Assembly: GCF_000243415.2 (NCBI RefSeq)
Contig: NZ_KI912270.1
Coordinates: 3,844,001-3,908,000, forward strand
Direction: 5' to 3'
DNA from: Mycolicibacterium tusciae JS617
GTDB lineage: Bacteria > Actinomycetota > Actinomycetes > Mycobacteriales > Mycobacteriaceae
Length of the DNA: 64,000 bases
Under the pieces are notes generated by a model that saw only the letters and a list, made by a program, of their open reading frames with translations, was not told the origin of the DNA and ran no database searches. Shown here one piece after another: positions 25,496 through 33,292 of this stretch (position 1 is the first letter of the stretch; each line of letters opens with the position of its first letter). The translations under genes and the position numbers were made by a program.

Positions 25496-27058
25496 CTACT
25501 TCGCGTCGGCCAGCGCCTGCTTGGCGGCGTTGTAACCGGGTACGAACGTGATGCCGGGTCCGCCATGGCAGCCTGCACTCGCAAGATAGAGGCCGTCGAT
25601 CGGGATCGGTTGATCGACAAAGCCTTTCGGCCCGGGTCGGTTGGGTCCCATTTGGTCGGGATGGATCAGCCCATGGCAGTAATCGCCGCCCGGCGCACCG
25701 AACATGGTGCCCATGTGCTTGGGGGTGAAAGTGGTGTGCTTGAGGATCAGGCTCTCGAAATTCGGCGCCAGCCGCGTGATCTTGTCGATCACTCGCTGCC
25801 CCATTTCGGCCTTCATCTCCCCGTAGCTCGACTCTGACTCCTCGATCGGGAACCACAGCGAGAAAGCCGACGCCGCGTGCTTGCCCTCGGGCGCCAGGGC
25901 CTGGTCGTTCACCGACGGTATCTGCAACGCGATGGACGGGTCGGCGGGCACGATGCCGCGCCTGCAGTCTTCCCACTGCTGCTGCAATTCCTCAGGGGTG
26001 GAGAAGATTCCGATGTTCGACTGCATCACCGGATCGTTGAGCAGTTCGTAGGGTGATGCGAACTCCGGTATGCCATCGAGCGCGAAGTGCATCTGCAGGT
26101 AGCTGCCGCGGTGATCCTGGCCCGAGAAGCGTTCACGAACGTCGGTGGGCAGCGCGGCGGGGTCGATCATTGCGTTGACGGTGAGATCCGGTGCGATACC
26201 GGAGATGACAACGGGTGCCGTGATGACCGAGCCGTCCTCCAACCGGACGCCGCTCACTGCACCGTCAGCGACCTGTATCTCCTCGACCTTGTTGCGCAGC
26301 CGCAGTTCGCCGCCCGCCGTGGTGAACAAGTCGCGAAGGTGTGACGTCAAGGCGCCGATACCGCCCCGCAGTTTCTTGACCAGCAGCGCGTTCTCGTCTG
26401 GAACAGCGAACCCGTAGGCCAGCGCCGCCGCGGTGCCCGGTGTCGCGGGTCCGCGATAGGTGGTGTTGCACGCCAGCAGCGCGAGCATGCCACGCAATGC
26501 GCCCTGCTTCTCTTTGTCAGGCAGGTAGCGATCGATCACGTCGGTGACCGATCCGAAAAGCAGATCCGTGATGGTTGATCGCTCGAATTCGTTTGTCGCG
26601 CAGGCATACATCTCGTCGAGCGTCTTGGGCGGCTGCCCAGCTTCGAACCGGCCCAACGCGCGCGTCGGCGCTTGGCACCACGCCATCAAACCGGCCATTC
26701 CGTTGACTGCCTCGGCGCCGTGCACCTCGTTGATATGCGTCATCAACTTCATCGGATCGGTGTAATAGACGAGCGGTTCGTCGCCCACACCGCGCAGGGA
26801 CACCGACATCACATCGAGGTCGACGGTCGGCAATTCGTCGAGTCCGAGCTCGCGGCTGACCACGGCCGAAGTCGGAATCTGCACCGACCCCGCGATCTCG
26901 AACTGGAAGCCGTCGAATAACTCGACGGTGGAGGCCATTCCGCCGGCATAGAGCTTGGAGTCAAGGCAGAGCGTGCGCAGCCCCGCCTTCTGAAGCAGTG
27001 CGGCAGCGGTCAATCCGTTGTGACCCGCGCCGACGACGATCGCATCAAAGTCAGCCAT
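25496..27058 (-). CDS. Phytoene-desaturase-like FAD-dependent oxidoreductase
   Basis: The 520-residue flavoprotein begins with DAIVVGAGHNGLTAAALLQKAG (GxGxxG dinucleotide fold) and ends with LYLASAGCHGGPGITFVPGYNAAKQA, the C-terminal FAD motif of the phytoene dehydrogenase/CrtI-like family. No crtB or other carotenoid gene is near, so a lipid or sterol-like substrate is as likely as a carotene. A perfect 20-bp palindrome 27 bp upstream of its start is repeated upstream of the TetR gene next door, indicating repression by that TetR. Confidence 0.87.
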   Translation of the reverse strand: MADFDAIVVGAGHNGLTAAALLQKAGLRTLCLDSKLYAGGMASTVELFDGFQFEIAGSVQIPTSAVVSRELGLDELPTVDLDVMSVSLRGVGDEPLVYYTDPMKLMTHINEVHGAEAVNGMAGLMAWCQAPTRALGRFEAGQPPKTLDEMYACATNEFERSTITDLLFGSVTDVIDRYLPDKEKQGALRGMLALLACNTTYRGPATPGTAAALAYGFAVPDENALLVKKLRGGIGALTSHLRDLFTTAGGELRLRNKVEEIQVADGAVSGVRLEDGSVITAPVVISGIAPDLTVNAMIDPAALPTDVRERFSGQDHRGSYLQMHFALDGIPEFASPYELLNDPVMQSNIGIFSTPEELQQQWEDCRRGIVPADPSIALQIPSVNDQALAPEGKHAASAFSLWFPIEESESSYGEMKAEMGQRVIDKITRLAPNFESLILKHTTFTPKHMGTMFGAPGGDYCHGLIHPDQMGPNRPGPKGFVDQPIPIDGLYLASAGCHGGPGITFVPGYNAAKQALADAK

Positions 27059-27084
27059 GTGCTGAGGCTGGCATGCGCTCCAGG

Positions 27085-27104
27085 TTTTGTCAATATTGAC
27101 AAAA
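27085..27104. promoter_or_regulatory. TetR operator 1 (desaturase promoter)
   Basis: TTTTGTCAATATTGACAAAA is a perfect 20-bp palindrome placed between the desaturase start (27,058) and the TetR stop (27,108). A second, slightly diverged copy lies at 27,723-27,742. The duplication around the TetR gene marks it as that regulator's probable site. Confidence 0.82.
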
Positions 27105-27107
27105 CTT

Positions 27108-27701
27108 TCAGCTGATCCCCTTGGCCAACGTGTCCAGCGCCGCCCGCGTCAACCGCGACAGCTCGGGTAGCGAGCGTTCCTGACCGAGCATCCAGACCTC
27201 CATCGCACCGAAGACCGCCGCCGCGATGCACCGCGCGGTGACGGCGATCTGCATGCGTTCGTCGGTGCCGGGCTCCGGCGGGTTTTCCTCGCCGAGGCGC
27301 TGCTCGATCACCTGGGCGAAGTCGGCCTCGACCTGCCGCATATGCCGCACGATCCGGTCGGGTTCGATTTCCTCGGCGCGAAGTGAGGCGGTCTGCGCGA
27401 CGGCCCAATCGTCGTACGGCCGGGCCATCATCGCCGAGTGCACCGAGTCGAGGATCGACTCATCGTGCCCGCGTGCGGCCAATGCCGTCCTGAACCACTG
27501 CAGTCCTGCGTAGTCGGCGAAGAGCAGATCGTCCTTGGACGCGAAGTGCCGGTAGAACGTCCGCAGCGATACGCCGGCGTCGGCCGCGATCTGCTCGGCA
27601 GACGTGTCCTCGACCCCCTGGGCGAGGAACCGCACCACCGCAGCCTGCCGCAGCGCCTCACGGGTGCGCTCGCTTCGTGCCGTTTGCGCGGGACGGACCA
27701 T
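27108..27701 (-). CDS. TetR/AcrR family regulator
   Basis: The regulator shows a helix-turn-helix TSAEQIAADAGVSLRTFYRHFASKDDLL near residues 32-60 and a C-terminal domain with no recognisable ligand signature. I prefer the ATG at 27,701 (MVRPAQTARSERTREALRQ, 197 residues) over an ATG six codons upstream because it opens at the usual distance from the HTH. It sits between the two copies of its likely operator, so it should repress itself, the desaturase and perhaps the divergent DUF2834-MBL genes. Confidence 0.9.
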   Translation of the reverse strand: MVRPAQTARSERTREALRQAAVVRFLAQGVEDTSAEQIAADAGVSLRTFYRHFASKDDLLFADYAGLQWFRTALAARGHDESILDSVHSAMMARPYDDWAVAQTASLRAEEIEPDRIVRHMRQVEADFAQVIEQRLGEENPPEPGTDERMQIAVTARCIAAAVFGAMEVWMLGQERSLPELSRLTRAALDTLAKGIS

Positions 27702-27722
27702 GGGGAGAAAGTACCGCACAGG

Positions 27723-27742
27723 TTATGTCATTATTGACAAAA
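27723..27742. promoter_or_regulatory. TetR operator 2 (tetR / DUF2834 divergent promoter)
   Basis: TTATGTCATTATTGACAAAA matches operator 1 at 18 of 20 positions. It lies 22 bp upstream of the TetR start and 29 bp upstream of the divergent start at 27,771, so one bound dimer could block both promoters. Confidence 0.78.
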
Positions 27743-27770
27743 CTTGGGTCGGTGGTGAGACTGCCTGCTT

Positions 27771-28265
27771 ATGGTTTCGCTGATCGTCCACCTAGTTCTC
27801 GGGTTCGCGACGATGGCATTCATCGTCAAAACGAATCCGTCGATCTTCGCGCGTTACTCGTCCGGTCCGCAGGTCACCGGGCTCGAGCTCTTCTACTACG
27901 TCGCCGGTATCGCGTCGGTGGTGCTCGGCTATTACTTCAACAACCAGTACGTGGCCGAGTACGCGCCGCCGGGCGGCATGCATAACTTCATCTGGGGTCC
28001 CGGGAGCTGGTGGGAATTCATCACGCTGGGATACGCCAACCCCGCGGCCAGCTCAGCCAGCCAGGACTACACGATCATGAGCCTGCTGCTCTTCCCGATT
28101 TGGTCCATCGTCGACGGTCGCAGGCGTGGCATCAAGCATGCATGGCTGTTCTGCGGTTTCATCTTGTTCGCCAGCTCCGCCTTCGCGTGGGCGGCCTACC
28201 TGGCCGTCGTCGAGCGCCAGCACCGCCACCAACAGCTCGGGGCGCCGCTGCAATCCGCGGTCTGA
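27771..28265 (+). CDS. DUF2834 membrane protein
   Basis: The 164-residue protein has four hydrophobic segments: residues about 2-20, 40-57, 102-118 and 127-147. FNNQYVAEYAPPGGMHNFIWGPGSWWEFITLGYANPAASSASQDYT in the middle corresponds to the DUF2834 pattern. No function is established. It is first in a plus-strand series (DUF2834, NTF2-like, MBL hydrolase, medium-chain reductase) and shares its promoter region with the TetR gene. Confidence 0.75.
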   Translation: MVSLIVHLVLGFATMAFIVKTNPSIFARYSSGPQVTGLELFYYVAGIASVVLGYYFNNQYVAEYAPPGGMHNFIWGPGSWWEFITLGYANPAASSASQDYTIMSLLLFPIWSIVDGRRRGIKHAWLFCGFILFASSAFAWAAYLAVVERQHRHQQLGAPLQSAV

Positions 28266-28293
28266 CACCGACCCGGCGGCATACAGTTCAGGG

Positions 28294-28749
28294 GTGATCA
28301 CAGACGATCTGCGTGACCGCCGCTTGGAGGTCATCCGGGAACACATGGACACCGAGGTGACCAAGGAGTTCGACCGCACCCTGGCCACCTTTAACGGCCA
28401 CCCGCACTACGAGATCATGGCCACCGGTCAAGTGTTCGACGGTGACGACGAAGTGATGGGCTACTACCTGACCACCAGGACGGCCTTCCCCGACCAGCGC
28501 CACGACAACGTCCGCTTCCACGTCACCGAAGACGCGATCATCACCGAGTTCGACCTGCTCGGAACCAATCTCGGTGAGTTCTATGGGCTGCCGCCGACCG
28601 GTAAGGCGTTCCGGGTGCCGATCATCGCGGTGTTCTTTTTCGACGGCGACCGCATCGTCAACGAACGCATCTACTTCGACTCGGCGAGCCTGGTCACGCA
28701 GATCGGACGCGGCGAACTGTTGGCCATGGTCGGGACAGGAGAGCTGTGA
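28294..28749 (+). CDS. NTF2/SnoaL-like ester cyclase family protein
   Basis: The 151-residue protein from the GTG at 28,294 has an NTF2-like pattern with [52 protein letters not shown] and a final [15 protein letters not shown], similar to SnoaL-type cyclases and isomerases. The stop overlaps the next gene start by GTGA, so translation is coupled to the MBL-fold hydrolase. The substrate is unknown. Confidence 0.78.
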   Translation: MITDDLRDRRLEVIREHMDTEVTKEFDRTLATFNGHPHYEIMATGQVFDGDDEVMGYYLTTRTAFPDQRHDNVRFHVTEDAIITEFDLLGTNLGEFYGLPPTGKAFRVPIIAVFFFDGDRIVNERIYFDSASLVTQIGRGELLAMVGTGEL

Positions 28750-29531
28750 AGGTCCACCATCTGAACTGCGGGACGATGAACCCATACGTAGCACCGAGAA
28801 TCGTCTGTCATGTACTGCTCGTCGAGACCGACAACGGCCTGGTTCTCGTCGACACCGGATACGGGACGCACGACTGTGACGACCACGCCCGCGTCGGGCC
28901 CACGCGCCGGCTCTTCAAGCCGGTGTTCGACCACGGCGAGACGGCGCTGCGCCAAATCGAGCGCCTCGGCTTCACCCGCGCCGATGTACGCCACATCGTC
29001 GTCACGCATTTCGACATGGACCACATCGGCGGCATCTCCGACTTTCCCGACGCGCAGATCCACGCCACCAGCGCCGAAATACAAGGCGCTGTGCGAGAAC
29101 CGACGTTCAGAGAGAAGATGCGCTTTCGCGCCGGCCAATGGGCGCACGAGCCCAAGATCGTCGAGCACAACCCCGCCGGGGAGAAGTGGCGGGGATTCGC
29201 CGCCGCCAAGGAACTCGACGAGATCGCACCGGGAATCGTGCTGGTGTCGTTGCCCGGCCACACCCGCGGACACGCGTGTATCGCAGTCGACGCCGGGAAT
29301 CGGTGGGTGCTGCACTGCGGGGACGCCTTCTACCACCAGGGCACCTTGGATGGACAGTCGAAAGTCCCCACGCCGATAAAAATCATCGAACCCCTGCTCG
29401 CATTCGACCGAAAGAAGGTAGCCGACAACCACGCTCGCCTCATCGAGTTGTACCGGCGTCACGAGCCCGACCTCTTGATGGTGTGCGCCCACGACGCGGA
29501 CTTGTATGAACACGCGAAGGCGACGGCGTAG
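28746..29531 (+). CDS. MBL-fold hydrolase with HxDxDH metal motif
   Basis: This 261-residue metallo-beta-lactamase-fold protein resembles N-acyl homoserine lactonase-type hydrolases. VLVDTGYG, the metal motif [21 protein letters not shown] and HCGDAFYH are in order. The usual HxHxDH is H88-F-D90-M-D92-H93 here, with Asp replacing the second His, while the downstream His and Asp ligands remain. It overlaps the NTF2-like gene and is followed 2 bp later by a reductase. A lactone or ester substrate of the TetR-controlled pathway is plausible. Confidence 0.87.
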   Translation: MKVHHLNCGTMNPYVAPRIVCHVLLVETDNGLVLVDTGYGTHDCDDHARVGPTRRLFKPVFDHGETALRQIERLGFTRADVRHIVVTHFDMDHIGGISDFPDAQIHATSAEIQGAVREPTFREKMRFRAGQWAHEPKIVEHNPAGEKWRGFAAAKELDEIAPGIVLVSLPGHTRGHACIAVDAGNRWVLHCGDAFYHQGTLDGQSKVPTPIKIIEPLLAFDRKKVADNHARLIELYRRHEPDLLMVCAHDADLYEHAKATA

Positions 29532-29533
29532 CC

Positions 29534-30538
29534 ATGCGCGCCGTCGTCATCACCAAGCACGGTGACCTTTCGGTGCTCAAGGTCGAGCAGCGGCCCGATC
29601 CACCAGCGCCTGGCGCAGGCCAGGTACGGATCGCGGTGCGTGCGGCGGGTGTGAACTTCGCCGATCATCTCGCCAGGGTCGGCCTGTACCCGGATGCCCC
29701 CAAGCCGCCGTGCGTGGTCGGTTATGAGGTGGCGGGCACGATCGAGGCGGTCGGCGAGGGAATCAACGCGTCACGTGTCGGCGAAAGAGTTTTGGCCGGA
29801 ACGCGTTTCGGCGGCTATGCCGAGATCGTCAATGTCAAATCCTCCGACACGGTGGCACTGCCGGACACGATGAGCTTCGAGCAGGGTGCGGCAGTGCCGG
29901 TCAACTACTCGACGGCGTGGGCGGCGCTTCACGGGTACGGTTCGCTGCGCGCCGGCGAACGTGTGCTCATCCACGCAGCAGCAGGCGGCGTCGGGGTCGC
30001 GGCCATCCAGCTCGCCAAACCCACCGGTGTCGAAATCCACGGCACCGCGTCACCCGGTAAGCACCAGGTGCTCCGCGAAATGGGCGTCGACCGCACCATC
30101 GACTACCGGCGCGACGGCTGGTGGAAGGATCTGCCGCCGTACGATGTCGTGCTCGACGCGATCGGCGGCACCTCCCTGCGCCGCTCTTATGACCTGCTGC
30201 GGCCCGGCGGCAGGCTGGTCGCCTACGGTATCTCGTCTCTTCAACAAGGCGAAAAGCGTTCCCTGCGTACCGCTTTACCGCAACTGCTTCCGATGCTGCG
30301 AGGGTTCAACCTGACCAAGCAGATCTCGGAGTCGAAGGCCGTCATCGGCCTCAACATGCTGACGCTGTGGGACGACCGCGGGACCCTCGAGCCGTGGATA
30401 GAACCCCTATCAACGGCACTGGCCGACGGCACCGCATCACCGGTCGTGCATGCCGCGGTGCCGTTCAACGAGGCCGCCGAAGCACACCGCATCCTCGCGG
30501 CGCGTGAGAACGTCGGCAAGGTCGTATTGATCCCCTAA
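29534..30538 (+). CDS. Medium-chain zinc-independent NADPH:quinone-type oxidoreductase
   Basis: The 334-residue MDR protein has a GroES-like N-domain (MRAVVITKHGDLSVLKVEQ; VNFADHLARVGLYP; GYEVAGTIEAVGEG) and a nucleotide-binding motif LIHAAAGGVGVAAIQLA near residue 145. Structural zinc Cys residues are absent, as in quinone reductases and enoyl reductases of the VAT-1 type. It ends in a stop interlocked with that of the convergent SDR (30,535-30,538). It probably acts with the upstream MBL and NTF2-like proteins. Confidence 0.88.
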   Translation: MRAVVITKHGDLSVLKVEQRPDPPAPGAGQVRIAVRAAGVNFADHLARVGLYPDAPKPPCVVGYEVAGTIEAVGEGINASRVGERVLAGTRFGGYAEIVNVKSSDTVALPDTMSFEQGAAVPVNYSTAWAALHGYGSLRAGERVLIHAAAGGVGVAAIQLAKPTGVEIHGTASPGKHQVLREMGVDRTIDYRRDGWWKDLPPYDVVLDAIGGTSLRRSYDLLRPGGRLVAYGISSLQQGEKRSLRTALPQLLPMLRGFNLTKQISESKAVIGLNMLTLWDDRGTLEPWIEPLSTALADGTASPVVHAAVPFNEAAEAHRILAARENVGKVVLIP

Positions 30539-31425
30539 GCCGGGGTCGGCGGAGCAGTGGGGGACTCGACGGCCGGCTGCCGTCTGATGCGCGTCGCCAA
30601 CTGTCCCAGCGCGTTGCCAAACGTGCTGATCGCCCAGTAACCATGAGTGGGCGCGACCCTGGCGACCGCGTCAAGGAGGTATGCGTCGGGTCCGATGAGG
30701 ATTCGGCCCTTGCCCTTCTCGACGCCGCGGTGAATCTTCGCGGCGGCCTTCTCGGGCTCAGTCAGCGCGACCGCGGCGAAGTCCTTTGCCATCTTCTCGC
30801 GGTCGATGCCCTCGGGCCCTTCGTGGAATCGCGCGTTGTGGACGATGTTGGTGTTGATGCCGCCGGGATGCACGGTGATGGCCGTGACGCCGGTGCCGCG
30901 CAGTTCATGCCGCAACGAATCGGTGAATCCGCGGACCGCGAACTTGGCTGCGGAGTAGGCGCTTTGGTTCGGTACGGCGAGCAGTCCGTACACGCTGGAG
31001 GTGTTCACGATGGCGCCTTCGTCCTGCTCGATCAGGATCGGCAGGAACGCTCGGGTGCCGTTGACGACGCCGTGGAAGTTGATATCCCACAGCCAGTTGT
31101 CGTCCTCGACGACCGCCTCACTGACGGTGCGGGCGACCGCCACACCCGCGTTGTTGAACACCGCACCGATCGGGTGGGGCGCCCACTCGCGGACCTCCGC
31201 GGCGAACGCACGCTGATCCTCGGCATCACGAACGTCCAGCACACGCACGAGCGACGGCCCGTCAAGCAGGGCGTCGGTCTCCTTGAGACCCTCCTCGTTG
31301 ACGTCGGCGATGACGACGGCGCAGCTGTGCGCCGAAAGCCGTTGCGCCAGCGCGCGGCCGATACCGGATGCGGCGCCGGTGATGACGACGGTGCGGCCGC
31401 TCAGCGTGCGTTTGGCCTTGCTCAT
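30535..31425 (-). CDS. Short-chain dehydrogenase/reductase
   Basis: The 296-residue classical SDR from the ATG at 31,425 has TVVITGAASGIGRALAQRL (TGxxxGIG) near residue 11, FNNAGVAV, NTSSVYGLL (Ser) and YSAAKFAVRGF (YxxxK). GAGGAGAA precedes this start; the reading frame open further upstream has no homology. The TGGTAC-N6-GTACCA site at 31,557 is shared with the P450 promoter, so both genes are probably co-regulated. Confidence 0.9.
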   Translation of the reverse strand: MSKAKRTLSGRTVVITGAASGIGRALAQRLSAHSCAVVIADVNEEGLKETDALLDGPSLVRVLDVRDAEDQRAFAAEVREWAPHPIGAVFNNAGVAVARTVSEAVVEDDNWLWDINFHGVVNGTRAFLPILIEQDEGAIVNTSSVYGLLAVPNQSAYSAAKFAVRGFTDSLRHELRGTGVTAITVHPGGINTNIVHNARFHEGPEGIDREKMAKDFAAVALTEPEKAAAKIHRGVEKGKGRILIGPDAYLLDAVARVAPTHGYWAISTFGNALGQLATRIRRQPAVESPTAPPTPA

Positions 31426-31556
31426 GGGTTCTCCTCGTCGACGATGCGCCGCCAACCCCCCAACGGGCTCCATGACCTCAAGTTGCGATGCACTACCGGC
31501 AGCATAACGACCGGCTCGACGGGGTGCAGCAACTGCCCCTGCCGGGCAAAAGTCGA

Positions 31557-31574
31557 TGGTACGACAGGGTACCA
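31557..31574. promoter_or_regulatory. TGGTAC-N6-GTACCA operator, SDR promoter
   Basis: TGGTAC (31,557-31,562) and GTACCA (31,569-31,574) form a perfect 6-bp inverted repeat with a 6-bp spacer, between the P450 stop and the SDR start. The same arms and spacing occur at 32,978-32,995 next to the P450 start. The regulator is not encoded beside either site. Confidence 0.75.
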
Positions 31575-31608
31575 GCAAACTATCGGACCTCATTCCGCGG
31601 GCGGGCCG

Positions 31609-32967
31609 TCACACCCATACCCGCGCAGCATTGGATGTACTTGCCTGCGGGGCGGGCGCACGGCGCCGGTACACGACTGCCCGGCCGCCGCGCCCGGGCG
31701 CAGTGGCCACGCCACGGGAATGGCGGCGCTCGCCGGCTGAGTAGGTGGTGCCGAATTCGAATTCGCGCATCAACGTTCGCAGTGTCACGACCATCTCCAT
31801 GTTGGCGAACGCGGCTCCGATACAGCGGCGGATCCCACCACCGTAGGGAATCCACGCGTAGTTGTCCGGCGGGTTGCCGATGAACCGGTCGGGATCAAAG
31901 TCCGCCGCCTCGGGGAACGCGGCCTCGGTCGAGTGCGCCAAGTTGATGCTGGCCATCACCACATGACGCTCGGGAATGATCCAGTCGCCCAGACGCATTC
32001 GCGTCTTGGTCATGCGTGCGGTGCCGTTGATGACGGGTCGGGTCCGCTGGACCTCCCAGATGGTGGCCTGCACGAGTTCGGATTCGCCGCCGTCGACGCC
32101 TGCCCTCAGCCGGGACAACAGGCGCGGATGTCTGCGCAACCGCTCGACCGTCCACGCCAAGGTGGTGGCCGTGGTCTCGTGTCCCGCAGCCAGCAGCGTG
32201 AGCAATTCATCTGCCACGTGGGCGTCAGATATCGGCGAACCGTCCTCATACCGAGCTTGCAACATGAGCGACAGGACGTCGGTGCGGTCCTCGAACGCCG
32301 GGTCGCTGCGGATATCCGCGATGAGGCGCGCGATGATCGCGTCATAGCGCTTGCGATTGTCGGCCAGCTTCCGGCCGGGGCTTCGCGGCCCGAAATCCCT
32401 GCGCACTACGGGCGGCGTGACGGCCAGCCTTGAGGCGTGCAACACCATCGAAGGCAGCGCATCGCGCAGCTCGTCCAGCGCCGCCCCTTCCGCTCCGAAC
32501 ACCGCGCGCAAAATCGCGTTGAGGGTGATGCGCATCATCGAGGGCATCGTCTCGAATTCTTGACCTTCGGGCCACGACTCGATCTCGCGCATGACCTCTT
32601 CTTCGACGATCGCCTCGTAACCGGCCATCCGCTTGCCGTGGAACGGCGGGACCAGAAGCTTGCGGCGTTCGCGGTGCTCGGCGCCCTCGAGGCTGAACGT
32701 CGAACCCGGACCGAACATCTCACCGAGCACGCCGGCGCGGGCGATCAGGTCGGGCTTGGCGGTGAACAATTCCTTGATCAGCGCCGGATCGCCGACCACG
32801 ACGGTCGGACCGAATATCGGAAGGTTCAGCGTGAAGGTGGGGCCGAAGCGTTTGGCCACTGCGGCGATGGCCTTGTCCCGGGCAGCGAGGAATACCACGC
32901 CCTGCAGCAGCTTCGGTATGCGCGGCGCCGGTGGCATACGCACCGGATCGGTTGTCGGCTCAGCCAT
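31609..32967 (-). CDS. Cytochrome P450
   Basis: The 452-residue P450 begins at the ATG complementary to 32,965-32,967 (MAEPTTDPVRMPPAPRIPKL). Visible motifs are LVPPFHGKRM (C-helix region), the oxygen-binding I-helix LLAAGHETTATTLAW, the K-helix EVQRTRP (ExxR) and the haem loop PYGGGIRRCIGAAFA with Cys382. The sequence looks most like the mycobacterial CYP135/CYP138 group, which I state from memory. It would need a ferredoxin and reductase, not encoded nearby. A palindromic operator lies 11 bp upstream. Confidence 0.93.
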   Translation of the reverse strand: MAEPTTDPVRMPPAPRIPKLLQGVVFLAARDKAIAAVAKRFGPTFTLNLPIFGPTVVVGDPALIKELFTAKPDLIARAGVLGEMFGPGSTFSLEGAEHRERRKLLVPPFHGKRMAGYEAIVEEEVMREIESWPEGQEFETMPSMMRITLNAILRAVFGAEGAALDELRDALPSMVLHASRLAVTPPVVRRDFGPRSPGRKLADNRKRYDAIIARLIADIRSDPAFEDRTDVLSLMLQARYEDGSPISDAHVADELLTLLAAGHETTATTLAWTVERLRRHPRLLSRLRAGVDGGESELVQATIWEVQRTRPVINGTARMTKTRMRLGDWIIPERHVVMASINLAHSTEAAFPEAADFDPDRFIGNPPDNYAWIPYGGGIRRCIGAAFANMEMVVTLRTLMREFEFGTTYSAGERRHSRGVATAPGRGGRAVVYRRRAPAPQASTSNAARVWV

Positions 32968-32977
32968 AATCCCTCCG

Positions 32978-32995
32978 TGGTACACGATGGTACCA
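32978..32995. promoter_or_regulatory. TGGTAC-N6-GTACCA operator, P450 promoter
   Basis: TGGTACACGATGGTACCA has perfect 6-bp arms with a 6-bp spacer, 11-28 bp upstream of the P450 ATG, where binding would block initiation or the -10 region. The arms are identical to those at 31,557-31,574 while the spacers differ, as expected for a conserved dimeric site. Confidence 0.78.
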
Positions 32996-33097
32996 ACGGA
33001 AAACGTAGGTGCTCGCGCCAAAAAGGGCAACCCTCTGGGCCGAGAGCAAAGGGGGGATCGAAGACAGCGATGGGAATCGAGGCAGACCGCCTCTGAA

Positions 33098-33147
33098 GTG
33101 GCCAGGGCCGGGATCGAACCGGCGACCTTCCGCTTTTCAGGCGGACG
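33098..33147 (-). repeat. Left attachment site: 50-bp tRNA-Phe 3' fragment
   Basis: This 50-bp segment is identical to 49,601-49,650 and covers tRNA-Phe from the acceptor end to the anticodon stem. Beyond it the sequence diverges (AGATAG versus CTCGTA). On the chromosomal side the expected CCA is absent: the bases after the discriminator read CT instead of CC. It marks the original chromosomal 3' end displaced by integration. Confidence 0.92.
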
Positions 33148-33222
33148 AGATAGCCACTGACCTGCGGTTAATCTGCGTCTGTGCGTCGTATGCGCCGTAT
33201 TGAGCAGCGCTGACGTATTCAG

Positions 33223-33243
33223 TATGTCCGGCGAACGGACATA
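33223..33243. repeat. 8-bp inverted repeat near the left end, upstream of rep
   Basis: TATGTCCG (33,223-33,230) and CGGACATA (33,236-33,243) form perfect 8-bp arms around the 5-nt loop GCGAA. It lies 50 bp before the first possible rep start, and a further ACCGGACAC half-repeat follows. It is a candidate replication origin or nick-site hairpin, or a rep operator. Confidence 0.5.
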
Positions 33244-33292
33244 AACCGGACACGGTGCTTGCACTCCCGACCAGGAGCTTCGTCGCTGCCGC

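Noticed and set aside
28746..29531. Calling the MBL protein a quorum-quenching AHL lactonase
   Set aside because: The fold fits, but the metal motif is altered and no substrate evidence exists; the general family call is kept.
33098..33147. A second functional tRNA-Phe gene at attL
   Set aside because: Only the 3' half is present; the 5' half and D-arm are missing and the CCA is absent.
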